Assembly (NCBI GenBank): GCA_024663395.1
Contig: JANFAH010000005.1
Span: 496,001-560,000, forward strand
Reading direction: 5' to 3'
From: Pisolithus tinctorius
Taxonomy: Eukaryota > Basidiomycota > Agaricomycetes > Boletales > Pisolithaceae
Length of the DNA stretch: 64,000 nt
In this document: positions 10,904-23,280 of the stretch, piece after piece
Layout of the letters: each line of letters starts with the position of its first letter
Position numbering within the stretch: the stretch's first letter is position 1
Made by a program: the position numbers and the translations under genes
Notes under the pieces: generated by a model
What the model was told of the DNA's origin: nothing
Databases searched by the model: none
What the model saw: the letters and a program-made list of their open reading frames with translations, nothing else

Positions 10904-12460
10904 TGTTATGACCTCATCAGGGGTCTTTCCTTTTTAATCTTTTTCTAGTCACATGTGTCACATGCCTTGTCATGTCACTCATACTTGTCATTGTTCTCAG
11001 TGTGGCCACTCTCCGTGGACAGCTCAGATTGCCAGCAGTGCAGGTATTTCCAACCACAGTTGATGCTGCACACATTGCCATGACACAGGTGTCCTGCCTC
11101 CATCTCTGATGAGCCACAGTAGGCTCAGACACATTATGACTCATCTTTAATTATTTGATGGCTTACTTCTTGCTCCAGTGTCAGGTCCCTTGCTGTGCCT
11201 TGATGGCACAGCTGGTTTGACCCTCATTGCTATCCCTACCCCCATCATTGACACTGTATGACTCCTTTTTATTTCATCATTTATTGCTGTGGATACATGA
11301 CCATTGTGTTGGCATGACTGTGTGAAGTACGGGTCTACCCTCAGGTGACTGGGCTTCAAGACCAGGTGACAGGGGTCAAGTCCGAGTGGCCAAAGTCAAG
11401 TCTGAGTGGCCAAAGTCAAGGCCGAGAGACAGGGGTCAAGTCTGGTTGGACCGGAGTTGAGGCCGGAGGTTAGGGGCTAAGTCCAGAGGACCAGACTTAA
11501 GACCGGGAGCGTGGGAACAAGGCCGGTAGCGTGGGAAACCGACCGGTCTTGGAGTGTGCACAAGGGGAAGCCAGTCTGGGGTTGGATCTACCTCCCTTGG
11601 TCTCAGCTTATGTGCTGTACCCTTATGCAAGCCGGGGAGAGGTCTGGGACAGGGGTCAGGGATAGCTTAAGGCTCGGCCTTAGCTATAGAGTAGTCTCAG
11701 GGTGTAGTACAGGAGTTGAGGGTAATACTTAATTGATATTCTGACTGAGGGTACTATGCAGTATGTACAGGGGTTAAATACATGAGGCCGGTCTGGGATA
11801 ATGAACATAGAGCCAGACTTGTGAATAAGCTATTAGTGAGATGATTAGCAAGACGAGGATAGCCACAGTGGCTATGCAGAGGCTAATAGCCAAAGTCCGG
11901 GTGACTGGCATAACCGGGGTCAGACACAGGATTGTACAGTAAGCAAAGTCTGATGAACGGGCTAGACTAAATATAGTACAAACAAAGGGAAACAGACCGG
12001 AGTTATGTCCAGGTGACCCGGACATAGACCTAGGAGGACCAGGGTGGAGCAGCGCAAGGCCGGGAGGCCGAAACAGACCGGAGATAGGGGTAAAACACCG
12101 GACTTGAGTTATGCAGGCCGGAGTTGAGTTTTCTAGGGCCGGGATTGGGTTTCTAGGCTGGACTAGGACCGGAGTTGACCGGAGTTAGGGGCTAGGGGTC
12201 CGGACTGGGCTGAGTCTGAGTCCGAGAGTCATGGATATGACAGACTGCTATGGTACTCTTCCCTGAGATATTTATGTAGCTGCTACTGTACCATGTATCC
12301 TCAGTTTTTTGATACTTTGCAACTCAGCTTATTTCTGTGACTTCTCCCTTGTCTCTTCCCCATTGCAATCCCAAAAGAACTCACCAGTAGAAGGAACCTC
12401 TGTTGGGATTCATCACTACAAGTTGAGCCATAGGGGTTATGACAAGTTTGGCCCATAACA
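10904..12460 (+). repeat. Long LTR (1.56 kb) with CCGG-rich internal repeats
   Basis: It starts TGTTATGACC and ends GCCCATAACA, a perfect 7 bp inverted terminus TGTTATG/CATAACA with TG...CA ends. A polypurine tract (GAGGTGGGG) lies just upstream, so it behaves as the 3' LTR of the preceding ORF. The middle (about 11340-12240) is a degenerate patchwork of short motifs such as CAAGTCYGAGTGGCCAAAGT (two adjacent copies at about 11378-11415), ACCGGAGTTGAGGCCGG and GGGCTAAGTCC, and it keeps many CCGG sites in a CpG-poor neighbourhood. Immediately to the right is Copia pol. Confidence 0.6.
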
Positions 12461-12462
12461 TC

Positions 12463-15090
12463 CCCTCATGCCATTCATGACTAGTCCATTTGATGAAGTC
12501 ACTTGGCTCAGGCATAGCAAATCACACCATCCTGGAGAAAGCTGGGACTATTCATCATCATGCTTGTGTTCCAAAATGATTCTGGAACCTTGCCTTTGAC
12601 TGTGCTTTGCACATCTACAATTGCACTCCATTAAAATGGATTACCTTCAAGACTCCTGTGGAACTTTTTCTCAAGAAAGTTCTTGGTATCTCCTATTTCT
12701 GCACTTTTGGGTGTAAAGCCTATGTTTGGATCCCAAAAGACCAATGAGGTGATAAACTTGATCCCCATGTGGAAGAAATGGTTTTCTTAGGCTACAAGCC
12801 TGAGACAAAAGGCTATCATTTCTTGAAAAGACAAAAAATTGTTATTGCCAAAATAGCTAAATTTATAGAAGACCAGTTTCCTTTTTGTTCAAATTTGAAA
12901 GAGAAATCCAATACCTTTGACCCTGATTCCAAAAAAAACAAGATGACCTATTTTCCATCATATTAATCAAGAATTACCTAGGCCTGATCAGCCTGATGAG
13001 GAACCTATCCCAGTTCTGCCACCATTCCAAACCCACAGCAGGGAGGTGCAGACCAACCTCCAAACAGACCTTTTCTGCCTCAAAGGCAACCTGCTGCTGC
13101 ACTGCCAGTTGACCCACACTTGGTTGAGCATCCCTACCAACCATGGGCAGCTCCCAGACAAGAACCTTGTCCTCAAAGAAATGTTGTTCCTCCCAGGAGA
13201 CCTGGAAATGTTTATGGAGAACAAAGAAATCCTGTGGATATTGAAAGAAAAATTCAAGAATGACAAGATAGGTTGCATGATCAACTTCATGATGTACAAC
13301 AACATGCTCATGAATTCCAACAGCAGAGAGAAGAGAGAGTTAGGAGAGAGTTGGAGAACAGGCAACCTCCTTCACCTTTGATGCCTTCACATATGCAGCC
13401 TCTGCCTGTACCACATGAGTGGACACAACATTTACCTCATACTCCTCCATCACCATTAACTCCTCTTTCTCCTACACTGCAACCTGAAAAGATGATGACA
13501 TGAACCCTTCTGATATTCTGCTTGCTGCTCATGCTAAAGAATCTCCAGACCATTATAAAGATGTGCTCAAATTATCTCCAGAACTGCAGAAGAAATGGTT
13601 CAATGCAATGAAGGATGAGTTAAAACCAATTGAAGAACAAAATGTTTGGACCCTGGTGGATCCTCCTAAAGATCAGAAACCTGTAAAGTGTTGATGGGTA
13701 TTTGCCATTAAAAGCAATGGTTGTTATAAAGCTAGACTTGTGGTGAAAGGTTTTACACAAGAATTTGGAACAGACTTTGAAGATACATACCTTCTCTCTG
13801 GTTGCTCATTTTGAGACCATGAGAATTCTCCTCGCTCATGCAGCACAAAAGAATTGGGAAATGGAAGCCCTTGATGTCAAGATGGCTTTCCTTTATGGAA
13901 ATTTAGATGAGGAGATTTATATGGAACAACCTGAAGGTTTCAAAGTTCCTGGTCAAGAACACAAGGTTTATCAGTTGCTGTGTGCTCTTTATGGTTTAAA
14001 GCAAGCAGCACTTGCATGGAACAAAGCCCTTCATACCTCTCTTCTTTGAATGGGCTATATTTGATCCAAAGTGGATGCCAGAATCTACATCTACAAAACT
14101 AAAGCAGATATCATCATTTTCCTCATATATGTCAATGATAGACTCTTCCTCAGGTCCAATCTAAAGCTTCTCAAAGCTAAAAAAGCGGAATTTATGAAGA
14201 AATGGGAATCCAGAGATCTTGGCAAGGTTAAAGAATACTTGGGGATTCAAATCCACTGAAATTGCACTCATTGTGAAATTTACCTCAATCAAATTCCTTA
14301 CATCCAGAAAGTTATTAAACAGTTCAACATGGAGAATGCTCAAAATGTTCACGCTCCACTTCCTTCCAGATATATTCCCAAAAAAGCACCAGAATTCTAT
14401 AATGTGACTTCTACCCTTTGTTCCCAATACCAATCAATTATTGGTTCTCTTCTTTACATGGCACTTGGGACTTGTCCCAATATTGCCTTTGCAGTTATTT
14501 GCATGAGCCAGTATATGGCTAATCCAACAGAGGACCATAAACACAAAGTGCTGCACATAGTTCACTATGTTGCTTCTACTCCAAAACTTGTGCTTTATTA
14601 TTCAGGAAACAAAAATCACATCTATGGCTTTGCTGATTCAGGCTGGGCTTCAAATAAAGATACCCACCATTCCACCACCAGCTATGCCTTCTTTTTAGGC
14701 ACATCCCTCATTTCCTGGTGACCTTGTAAACAAAAGACAATCACACTCTCATCTACTGAGGCTGAATATATGGCTACATGTGATGCTGCTCACCAAATTA
14801 AATGGCTTTCTATGCTATTTAACAAACTTGCCTTCAAATACAAGAAAACTATGTTGTATTGCAACAATATGGGTGCTTGCTTCATAGCTGAGAATCCTGT
14901 ATTGGATGGTTGATCAAAACATATTGACATCCAATGGCACTATGTGCACAAATGCATACAAGACAATTTATTCTCTATTGAATATGTGGTAACTCACCAT
15001 CAAAAAGCAGATGGTCTAACCAAGTCACTTACATGGCAAAAGTTTGAAACAAATTGCTTGCTGATTGGTTTGGTTACCCTACCATTCTAC
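12463..15090 (+). pseudogene. Copia pol remnant (integrase end, RT, RNase H)
   Basis: Pieces in order: integrase C-terminus (KLDPHVEEMVFLGYKPETKGYHFL, near 12.75 kb); RT from about 13.5 kb (KKWFNAMKDELKPIEEQNVW, YKARLVVKGFTQEFG, MEALDVKMAFLYGNLDEEIYMEQPEGF, YGLKQAALAWNKAL); RNase H from 14.57 kb (FADSGWASNKDTHHSTTSY, then TITLSSTEAEYMA and SKHIDIQWH). The catalytic YVDD reads Y-V-N-D (AAT at 14134-14136). There are several TGA stops, including ones before GDKLDPH and SKHIDIQWH where Arg is normal, and several frameshifts, so the gene is dead. A purine tract AGTGAGGGGGAG leads into TGTTGGAAG at 15103, the start of a truncated Copia 3' LTR. Confidence 0.85.
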
Positions 15091-15102
15091 AGTGAGGGGG
15101 AG

Positions 15103-15488
15103 TGTTGGAAGTTTATGAACTTACCAACTACCAGATGCCCTGGAGTAAAGTGTCATGGGACTGCAATCAACTTTGCTACTCACATCAAAACAGCCTTTGA
15201 TAAGGCAATGGGTGCAGGTGGACTGATTGTTGATGGAGGAGACAGTTCTAAGTAGATAAGAAGCAAGCTAAATATGAGTATAGTGGTGTTCAGATAAATA
15301 CAAGTGTGTCCAGGTAAAATCTCCATGTGCTCCAAGTGATTCATTGTGCTCAGGGTAATTCAATCTGTGTTCAGGGTAATTCAACTTGTGTTCAGGGTAA
15401 TTCAACCTGTGTTCAGGTTAATTCAGTTTGTGTTTGGGTTAATTCATGTTGATTTTTGTGCAAATTTAACACCATTGTTGGAGAGTAT
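15103..15488 (+). repeat. Truncated Copia 3' LTR with a 21 bp minisatellite
   Basis: The LTR starts TGTTGGAAGTTTATG just after the purine tract. From 15346 to 15450 there are five tandem 21 bp units of the type GTGTTCAGGGTAATTCAACTT, drifting toward the 3' end. The LTR end is not found; R1 copy 2 takes over around 15490. Confidence 0.6.
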
Positions 15489-15489
15489 T

Positions 15490-15980
15490 CCAGTATAACC
15501 TGCTGTTCTCCATGATTGCATCCATGACAAGTATGACATGCATCTTGCCTTCTTACTACCTGACCCAGCAGAAGATGTCCCCCTTCTTCCTCTCCTCCAT
15601 CAGAGTCTTGTTCATGAAGTGTTTATTAACTTCACTGAGAGGATGAATGGGTGGGAGACATGATTGCCTATGCTCTCATTACCCCACAAACCACCAACCC
15701 CCTAGCCCTTTGACACCTGACTCATGCTGTCCATTTCTGGATTTGATCCCTGCCCATATGGAAACACTGTCCATCTATCAACCCATCTTTGATCCAGTGA
15801 TGGATGTCTCTGCCAAGATCTGACTTGTATCACCACCCCCTAATGTGATACCAGTGTGCTTACTCAGTTTCTGACATTCTTTGACTCATACTGTGATATT
15901 TTGACTGTCCTTGACTCATTTGTTGTCAATACTTAGCAATCTTCTTTGCTTGCTTACTTTTTGTTTCTCACTTACTCACA
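15490..15980 (+). mobile_element. R1 copy 2 (truncated at both ends)
   Basis: Plus-strand sequence matches the second half of the R1 ORF (HLAFLL-DPAEDVP...HEVFINFTERMNGWET then TGA) and continues through the CACCCCCTAATGTGATACCAG box to the AGTAAG/CTTACT-rich stretch, ending before the TATA region. Here the tail frame is uninterrupted where copy 1 has an extra C. Confidence 0.6.
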
Positions 15981-15985
15981 CTGGT

Positions 15986-16777
15986 TGCTCTATATCAGTC
16001 TAGGGCAGATGCCACTTGTCCTGATGTTGATCACATTCAAATTCCAGGTCAAGTGACTATGCATGCCCATGGTGAAGTACTTGAGATAATTCAGGGTCAA
16101 GAGCTTTTGAACAATGTGTTGTACATCACAGTAGCTACAATGGCCATGGATATTATCTGAGATACTGGGGAACATTTCAATGTCTTGACTTGCAGTACAA
16201 TGAGCATGTTGGTCATGATTGTTGACAATGACAATGGTGGATTTCTATACAACTTTGGTGATGAGAAGGCTGCCATCATAACCTAGGATGGTCTCAACAT
16301 GTCATCCTTGTGAAAGGTCCCAAGGAAACATGTCAGGTGTTTTCTGGCATTCAGGCATTGCCATTGGACACTACCTGGTTCTGCTGAGGGTGGCTGGAGG
16401 ATTGTCTCATTCAAGCTCAGTGAGTTTGAGCACAGATATTGTGTCAACATCACTGACAAGCAGGGTAGCTTCCTTCCCACAGTCCTACAGATTGGTATCA
16501 ATGATAGCTCCCTGGAATTATGAGGGGAGCTTGATGAAGAATATGGTCACCTTGTACAGGATTGTTGCAAGCTGTGGGCATCCATTTACCCTTCCACCTT
16601 ACACCCCATTGTGCACTTGTCAATCTGCAGTGCATCATTCAGAATGCCATCCAAATCTTTGAAATCAACCAATCCAAGCTTAGTGACCTTGACCCAGCAT
16701 ATGTATATTGTGGATGTAATTCATTAACTCATGGAGAGGCTCCTATGGTCTGTGATTCTCTCACTTCTGGAATATAG
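15986..16777 (+). other. Decayed coding-like fragment, unidentified
   Basis: Plus-strand frames interrupted by stops give protein-like text (for example FEHRYCVNITDKQGSFLPTVLQIG near 16.43-16.5 kb, then DEEYGHLVQDCCKLWASIYP). I do not recognise the family. It lies between R1 copy 2 and a Copia-type LTR and is CpG-poor. Confidence 0.3.
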
Positions 16778-17059
16778 TGTTGGAAATATCATAATAGTTC
16801 CAACCATCTAGATCATCACATGATCAATCACATGCTATGCTCAGTCAGCTTACTCCACAATGATGTCATAGTATTGTCATACACAACATCATATTTCATG
16901 ACCTTCTCCACTATCCATTACTACACATAGTAGTACTCTCCTTATATGCTACTTGGTCTGGCATAGGTCTATATGTATATAAACTTGGGGTATTCTGTCT
17001 TAGACCCTATTGAACAACACATTGTTCTTTCTATTGATTACATTGAGCCCCTTACAACA
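16778..17059 (+). repeat. Copia-type LTR (about 282 bp)
   Basis: It begins TGTTGGAA and ends TTACAACA, with a 5 bp inverted terminus TGTTG/CAACA. It contains a TATA box (GTATATAAAC, near 16975) about 80 bp before its end, the usual U3/R arrangement. No target duplication is visible (flanks ATATA/AATCT). It could be a solo or 5' LTR. Confidence 0.55.
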
Positions 17060-19057
17060 AATCTACTGCCTCAAACTAAAGTTTAAAGGCAAGTGTTCTG
17101 TCTTATTGCTCTCATCCCTTTCCCATCCTCTGCACAATATATAGTACAGACACAAATGACTGGAAGTACATTGCAGTAGGCAGTATCATTCAACATTGTT
17201 CCCATCAATTATTGACACTGTCCACATCTTAGCTTTCAGGACCCAAAGCATGATCAAGATGCTCCAAATGCCTCTTGAGCTCTTGTTTAATGTGGTAGGT
17301 GATCATTTTTATAGTCCTGATGATAGACTCACCTTTACAGGGGTGGCATGCTTCCATGCCAGATTGCATGTAGATATCAGCTGGGTGATCCAACATGTGG
17401 ATGTAGAAGTCCATAACCATGAGGGGGCATAGCTGACAAAATACCCATAGACTCTCTGGAGAGATGATCTCCATATCCCCAAAATCTTTTATGCCCATGT
17501 GTGTCAACAGGTGCAGGAACACTTTCTGCCACTGTCATCCTGGCTCCCTTTGTTTGAGCACTGCCAAAAATTCCTCCAGAGAAGGATATGTGATGTGAGG
17601 GCTTGTCTCAATCTCTATGGCAGAAAAGATGGATGATGTCCCATTGGTGGGTACTGGATGCATGGCTACATGGTGTTAATCTGCATCAGATACTCTATTT
17701 TATGCTGGCAGGTTGATCTGGCTGACCAGCTGAGATGTAGTTATATGGAGATACTCACATGAGAATGCCATTGATGGCACCTTTGGAGACTAAGTGTATT
17801 GGTGTGTACTATCAGGTTTTGTAGAAGGTTATCACCATCTCCTGAACTCAATCTTCATTTGGTGCAGGTATTGACCCTGACTGGGAAGCTGGTTTGGTAC
17901 ATACTAGTCTAATGTCAGTGAGTCCATGACTGAGATCTCATACTCTTTGAGGTAGTATGCAAATCATGCCCACTCCCAGATCTTAGGAATCTGCCTAAGT
18001 GACTTATCCATCATGCTGACTTACACATGAAAGATTTACCAGTACCAATGCATAATTCCCCCCACCCCTCAAATCATCAAAACTACTATGAGCTCTGAGT
18101 GTCTACCTGACCTCCCTAGTATGGATCCCCATGTTGCCTTGAAGAGATGTCTCATGGCACTTGAGGAACAAAATGCTCAGCTCCTGAAACAAGCAGTCAA
18201 GAAGCCATATGTGAATAACCAATGTTTTCATTGTTGCTCATAACCCTTCCCACAGATGTAGTGGAACTCATCTCCTTGAGGGGTAAGTGATATGTAGGCT
18301 CATGAGCCTTGCCAATTGCATTGAAGATCTAATTGGCAAATATGAGCAATGTACCATGCTTGCCACTGAGAATGTGGTAGATATTGAATCTGTGCCTGAA
18401 TCTGATAAGTAAGTGCTCTGTTGACTTATGACAAGCATATGCTGACTGCTTCTTGTGGTGATAGTGAACAGTGGGTTTTCTGATCTTGCAAGAAACTTAT
18501 AAAACACTGTCCATCTGTCTGAAAAATGTTTGAATCCAACTTGGATAACTACCAGATTTCCACAATGTATAGCCAGGCAAGCCTCTGACCTCACCTTTTT
18601 CACTTGTGATACTATCTCTTCCACAGGCTGAGCCCAAGGTTGATGCAGGAGTTTCAGATGAGACTTAGTTGATTTCAAACTGAGGGAGTACAGGCCAAGT
18701 AACTATAGGCTTATGTATATACTAGAGGCAACTATAGTACAGAGACTGGTAATGCTGGTCTCACAAAGATTGGTAACATGATTGGTAAGAGTAGTGTTAG
18801 TAAGGCACAACAAAGACAATCAGAGACTGGGAAAGAGACAACAGCAGGCCAGGTATGAGGCCAGGTCAGGCTCAACAAGAATGATACATCATATGAGCAC
18901 TGCAAAGCAGTGATACCCATGCTAGACCATCTGGAGGTAGGAATTTGGTGAGGCTGAGGCTGGACTGAACAAGTGCAAGACTGAGTGTGGCCAGGGTCAA
19001 GGCACAGCTATGACAGACAGTCAGAATATCAAAGTATCATGGGTCATTGGAGTATGG
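17060..19057. other. 2 kb of CpG-poor, decayed sequence without a recognisable gene
   Basis: Only short frames occur. Around 18090-18230 a plus-strand stretch (SECLPDLPSMDPHVALKRCLMALEEQNAQLL) resembles the helical N-terminus of element proteins. A segment near 17080-17130 (AAAGGCAAGTG...CCCTTTCCC) recurs at about 26940-26990 and inverted at about 9670-9730, so this is part of a dispersed repeat. Confidence 0.4.
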
Positions 19058-20278
19058 TGTGCATCAAAGTGTGGTTCAGTGGTGTAAACAAACCAAGTTG
19101 GGGGTGCTCCTGACAAAGAGAGAGCAAGAATGTGAGAGGAAGTGATGGGGGTAGACTGCTGTCAGCCTGCAGAAGGATGGATGATGACTTACTTCAATGT
19201 CCTAAGCTACTCTGAGCTCAGGGAGGACTTGGAGCCAAGTATATTGATGATAAGCAATGATAAGCAAAGTAGATGATGGTTAGACCCTTAATAAAGTCTC
19301 AACTATTGAAGCTGATGAATGAATTACTTAGAGATGAAGAAAATGCAAGCAAGAGGGGCTCTCTGGTGTCTTCTTCCTTTTTTTCAGCTATCTAAGTACA
19401 GTGATTTATATACAGTCCAGGGGCATTGCCTATGGAAAACAAGGTGCAAACACTTGGTAAGTCATTGGTAACTGATAAGTAAGGAATATAAGCAGTGGGT
19501 AATTGACTTAGAAAGCATTGGTGAGCATTGGTAAGGATAATTAAGCTAAAAAGCAAAGAATCAGTAAGTAAAGTCAAAAGAATGGTAAGTATTGGCAATA
19601 GGTGAGTCAAGGATACTCAGAAATTCAAAGTATGAGTCAAGCAATGTCACAAACTGAGTAAGCACACTGGAATCACATTAGGGGGAGGCTGTGCATGTCA
19701 CATCTTGAAGGAATTGCTTCTAGGCCAAAGGGGGATGACAGAGAGGCAGTGCTGATCTGATGCTGATATAGGACATCCATAAGTGGATGGCAGGTGTCAG
19801 GTGTCAAAAAGGGGTCAAGCTTTGGGGGTCTGTGGGGTGACAGGAGCATAGGGGATCACATTCCCCCCAACTTTCCTCTCAGTGAAGCAAACAAAAACTT
19901 CATGAATGAGGCTCTGTTGGAAGAGAGGATGAAGGGGGAGCATCTTCTGCTGTATCTTGCAACCAGAAGGCAAGATGTGCACCATACTCATCATGAATGC
20001 AATCAGGGAGAGTGGAGAACACTAGGTTATACTGTAGCTGTGGCAATTTTGGAAGAATGATGGATCAGACTGGAATGAAGACATTGCAGGGAGCAGGGAG
20101 GAAGGATCTGTATGTTTCTTGGACTGGAGAGACTGAAACAACCACATAAGACCTTTCTAACCAAACGACAGACCTGAGGCAACCAAAGAACATCTTCCTG
20201 GAGGTCATACTGACAAAAAGAACATACTGTCCAAGCTGGATGGGCTGAGAGGGGGCAGACAAGGATGGGATGTACCTC
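19058..20278 (-). mobile_element. R1 copy 3 (5'-truncated)
   Basis: The plus-strand left edge TGTGCATCAAAGTGTGG corresponds to the R1 terminus. On the minus strand the conserved ORF segment (LFVSMTSRKMFFGCLRSVVWLERSYVVVSVS) lies at about 20.26-20.0 kb, followed by the TAATGTGATTCCAG box near 19680 and a TATA box (GTATATAAATC) near 19405. Similarity stops near 20278, so the start of the element and of its ORF are missing. Confidence 0.6.
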
Positions 20279-20820
20279 TAGAATAGACAGCAATGTCAAA
20301 GGAGGAACATGTTGACTTATGGAGTGACAAGTATGACTGACATGAAATACCCAAAGGAAACACTTGAAATGGCTTTATGAATTTCCATGCAAGCACTTCA
20401 ATGAATAACACCACAATGGTGAGCTTTGGAGTTGCAACAAGATGTGCAATATGCAATGAGTATTGAGACCATGCCAAGTGGGCTCAAAGGCCCAAATTTT
20501 AGGTTTTTCTTTCAAGCATTTTGCTTATGGCTACATCATTTTAGGGAATACAGGTTTTTACAAGGTATCAATAGGGCTGCTCAAAGTTAAATGTGGAAGA
20601 AACATGCAAGCAAACTCAAGTGCAGTTGAGTTGTGAGTTTGTGGGCAAATATTAAAGCTCTGACTGGAGATTCAAACTCCACAGAAAAAGTGCGTGACCC
20701 AGAAACAGTAGATGTGTAGATAATGCTATTGACGCTCCGATTTAAAATTCAAACTCCGCTGAAAACTGTGCATGCTTATCAATAGAGAGATCTAGCAAGT
20801 GATAACCACCTACCAACACC

Positions 20821-22313
20821 ATGCCTACAGTTACTGAGCACCAGGAACTCCTAGCCATCCTTCAACAAGCCAGGGAACACTTTGGTCTGCTACAGTACTT
20901 AGATATACTACATGTATCACTGCAGGAGGCTGAAGCTACTGACTCTGATGACTCAAGTGAAGGCCTACCCCAATCTGACAACACCATGACAACCCAATCT
21001 TCTGATGTTCCCTCTTCCCCATCTTCTGGTGCTGCAACTTCTGACTCCTCATCCTCATCCTCTGGCTTGATGGAGCAGTTGTTATTCAGTACTGCTGCTT
21101 TCTCTGGCTTCCAGGATGCTATTGCTGCACTCCAGGATGAAGTTGAAAAAACATGTGTTCTCAACAATCAACCAAGGCCAAGCTGCTCTCCCCAGCTCTA
21201 CCTCCTCAATGAGTGGAAAATTGACCACCCTCACCTCTTTCAGCACAAACTCAGAGTCCCTCCAGCTGTTTTTTCTGCTATAGTGGACAAGATTGAGACC
21301 CACCCTATCTTCCACAACAACTCCAATAACCCCCAGCTCCCTGTCCCCATACAATTGGCAATTTTTCTTAATGCTGCTGGGCATTATGGAAATGCTGCCA
21401 CCTCCCAGGATATGGCAGAGTGGGCTGGTGTATCTGTTGGGACTGTCCACAACTGCTACAAGAGGGTGATGGTTGCCATTCTGCACCATCATGATGAGGT
21501 GATTCACTTTAACCCTGAGGAACCACAGGACAGGAGGGAAAAGGACAGGGCAAAGAGATATGTGGAGGAGAGAACATGTCCTCAGTGGAAGGGGGGATTT
21601 TTGTGTGTGGATGAAACACCCTTCAATCTGTTTCAGAAGCCTGGGTTGCATGGGGAGGGATTTTTTGACAGGAAATCCAATTATTCACTTTCCAACCAGG
21701 TGAGCACTCACAATTTGGTGATTACATGTATTCACTCACCTGCATTTAAGATCATCATCTTCCTGCACAATCTTCACATTGTGGATTATGTCATTGGTGT
21801 TCCTGGTAGCCTCCATGATGCCAGTGCCTTCCAACACACTCAATGTGCCCAGTCACCTGAAAGGTTTTTTGGTGAGAATGAATGGCTCTGGGCTGACTCC
21901 ACATATGGATGCCAGAAGTGGTGCATTGTTCCATTCAAAAGACCTGCTTCATGTCAGTTGACTAGGGTGCAGAAGACATTCAATTATCATCTGTCTAAAC
22001 TATGTAACAGCTCTTTTTACATATTTAGTCCATACTCATCCATCATGGCAAGATATGTGTTTGATCTGAACATCTTTATGGTTCCCCTAAAGGGTGCTTC
22101 CAATCCCTGCAAGAGCTTTGAATCCAAATACAGACTCCAGAAGACTTGGAGTATTGTAATGCATGGGTGCAAAGTTGTCTGGTTCTCCATAACATGATCA
22201 TAGAAATCGAGGAGGACCTTGGTTTGGCATCATCAGCTGAAGAGTTTGCTGGGGCATTTCCTCCCTCTGATGAGGATGAGGAAGGTGAGGATGCAGGTGG
22301 TCAGGGAAACTAA
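20821..22313 (+). pseudogene. PIF/Harbinger transposase (DDE_Tnp_4), inactivated
   Basis: From Met 20821 the protein has an acidic/Ser-rich N-terminus, a helix-turn-helix-like segment (LPVPIQLAIFLNAAGHYGNAATSQDMAEWAGVSVGTVHNC, residues about 175-215) and the DDE core: CVDETPFNLF (first Asp), IVDYVIGVPGSLHDASAF (second Asp) and WLWADSTYG. A 51 bp GT-AG intron (21700-21750) restores the expected join before the second Asp block. Beyond 22.0 kb the homologous frame continues but has TGA in place of Arg twice, in the SEH motif region and before IQIQTPEDLEYCNAW, so the C-terminus is lost. The frame ends with an acidic tail (EEDLGLASSAEEF...DEDEEGEDAGG) at 22311-22313. A second gene of the element lies convergently at 23280-22606. 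Terminal inverted repeats were not found. Confidence 0.85.
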
Positions 22314-22504
22314 ATTGGATCAGAGGAACAAATATTTAGGGATGCACTTCTTATCAAGTTACTCCAGCACTTAGAGGTGTAACACATTCTTGAGTATGTA
22401 AATATATTTTGTTTTTACTTTACTTTGTTCTGGGCAAGTTTGACACAGACAACATTCACAGAATTCATTCATATTTTAGTATATACCATGGTCTACATTG
22501 TATA

Positions 22505-22562
22505 TACTAGGGGGGGAGGGGATGAAGGGGGGGGAAGGGAATTGTATACTGGGGGGGGGATG
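22505..22562 (+). repeat. G-run cluster between the two Harbinger genes
   Basis: Four or more runs of 4-9 G's within about 55 bp, with TGTATA(TA)CT repeated before two of them. The spacing is compatible with a G-quadruplex. Confidence 0.5.
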
Positions 22563-22605
22563 CTAGAATGCTAGATGATTATAAGAAAATGACCATGTAC
22601 TGTAT

Positions 22606-23280
22606 TCAGAGGGTGAGGTGAACATTCTGACTATCAGATGAAGTATCTTGGTCCTCACCACCTGCAATGCCTTTCTGCAATGTGAGATTCTGAACATGCA
22701 GCTGCTCCAGCTGAACCACAAGCTTCATCTTCTCAACCTCCTGAGCTGCCATCACTTGCTTGTGTGCATGCAGCTCACATTGCATTTGCAACTGGTGCTC
22801 ATGATCCTCCACACAAGCAGACTTCCTCTCCTTCACCTTCCAGTAGTTGAAGTCCATTCAGGAGTGCTTGTGCTCCAACCAATCTTGCTGTGCCTGTTGA
22901 AATTGCTGAATGAATGACATTGATGTTGAAGTGAGGCTTGCTGAGAGCCAGTCAGCAGGGGCCTCATGCCCATGCTTGCAGGATGCCTTGGATGATGATG
23001 GCTTGCAGTTGCTATCATCAGATGGCACAGTGGAGGATGAAGACATATGAAGCCCCAAAAAAAGATTTGAAGATGACATGTCCAAGTCAGATGACTCATC
23101 TGTGTTCAGAGTGGAAGCTGACCTGGGTTTCAGAAGAGGGGAGTTGCACTCAAGAGACAGGTGCATCAGCTGAATTTTTGGGTGGCAGGACATGAAGGGG
23201 ATGGGGTCATTGTTCAGACTGATGGGATCCCCCTTGTCAGTGATGAGAGGAGGGGAGATGGAATGCCAAGCAATGGACAA
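22606..23280 (-). pseudogene. Harbinger second ORF (Ser-rich, coiled-coil protein)
   Basis: The minus-strand frame from 23280 encodes a Ser/Pro/Thr-rich region, then FIQQFQQAQQDWLEHKHS. A TGA at 22858-22860 interrupts the frame, which continues as a charged coiled coil (WKVKERKSACVEDHEHQLQMQ...VEKMKLVVQLEQLHVQNLTLQK). Harbinger elements typically carry a transposase plus a Myb/SANT-like partner with a coiled-coil tail. The convergent position and tail composition fit such a partner, but I cannot see a convincing SANT domain. Confidence 0.5.
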
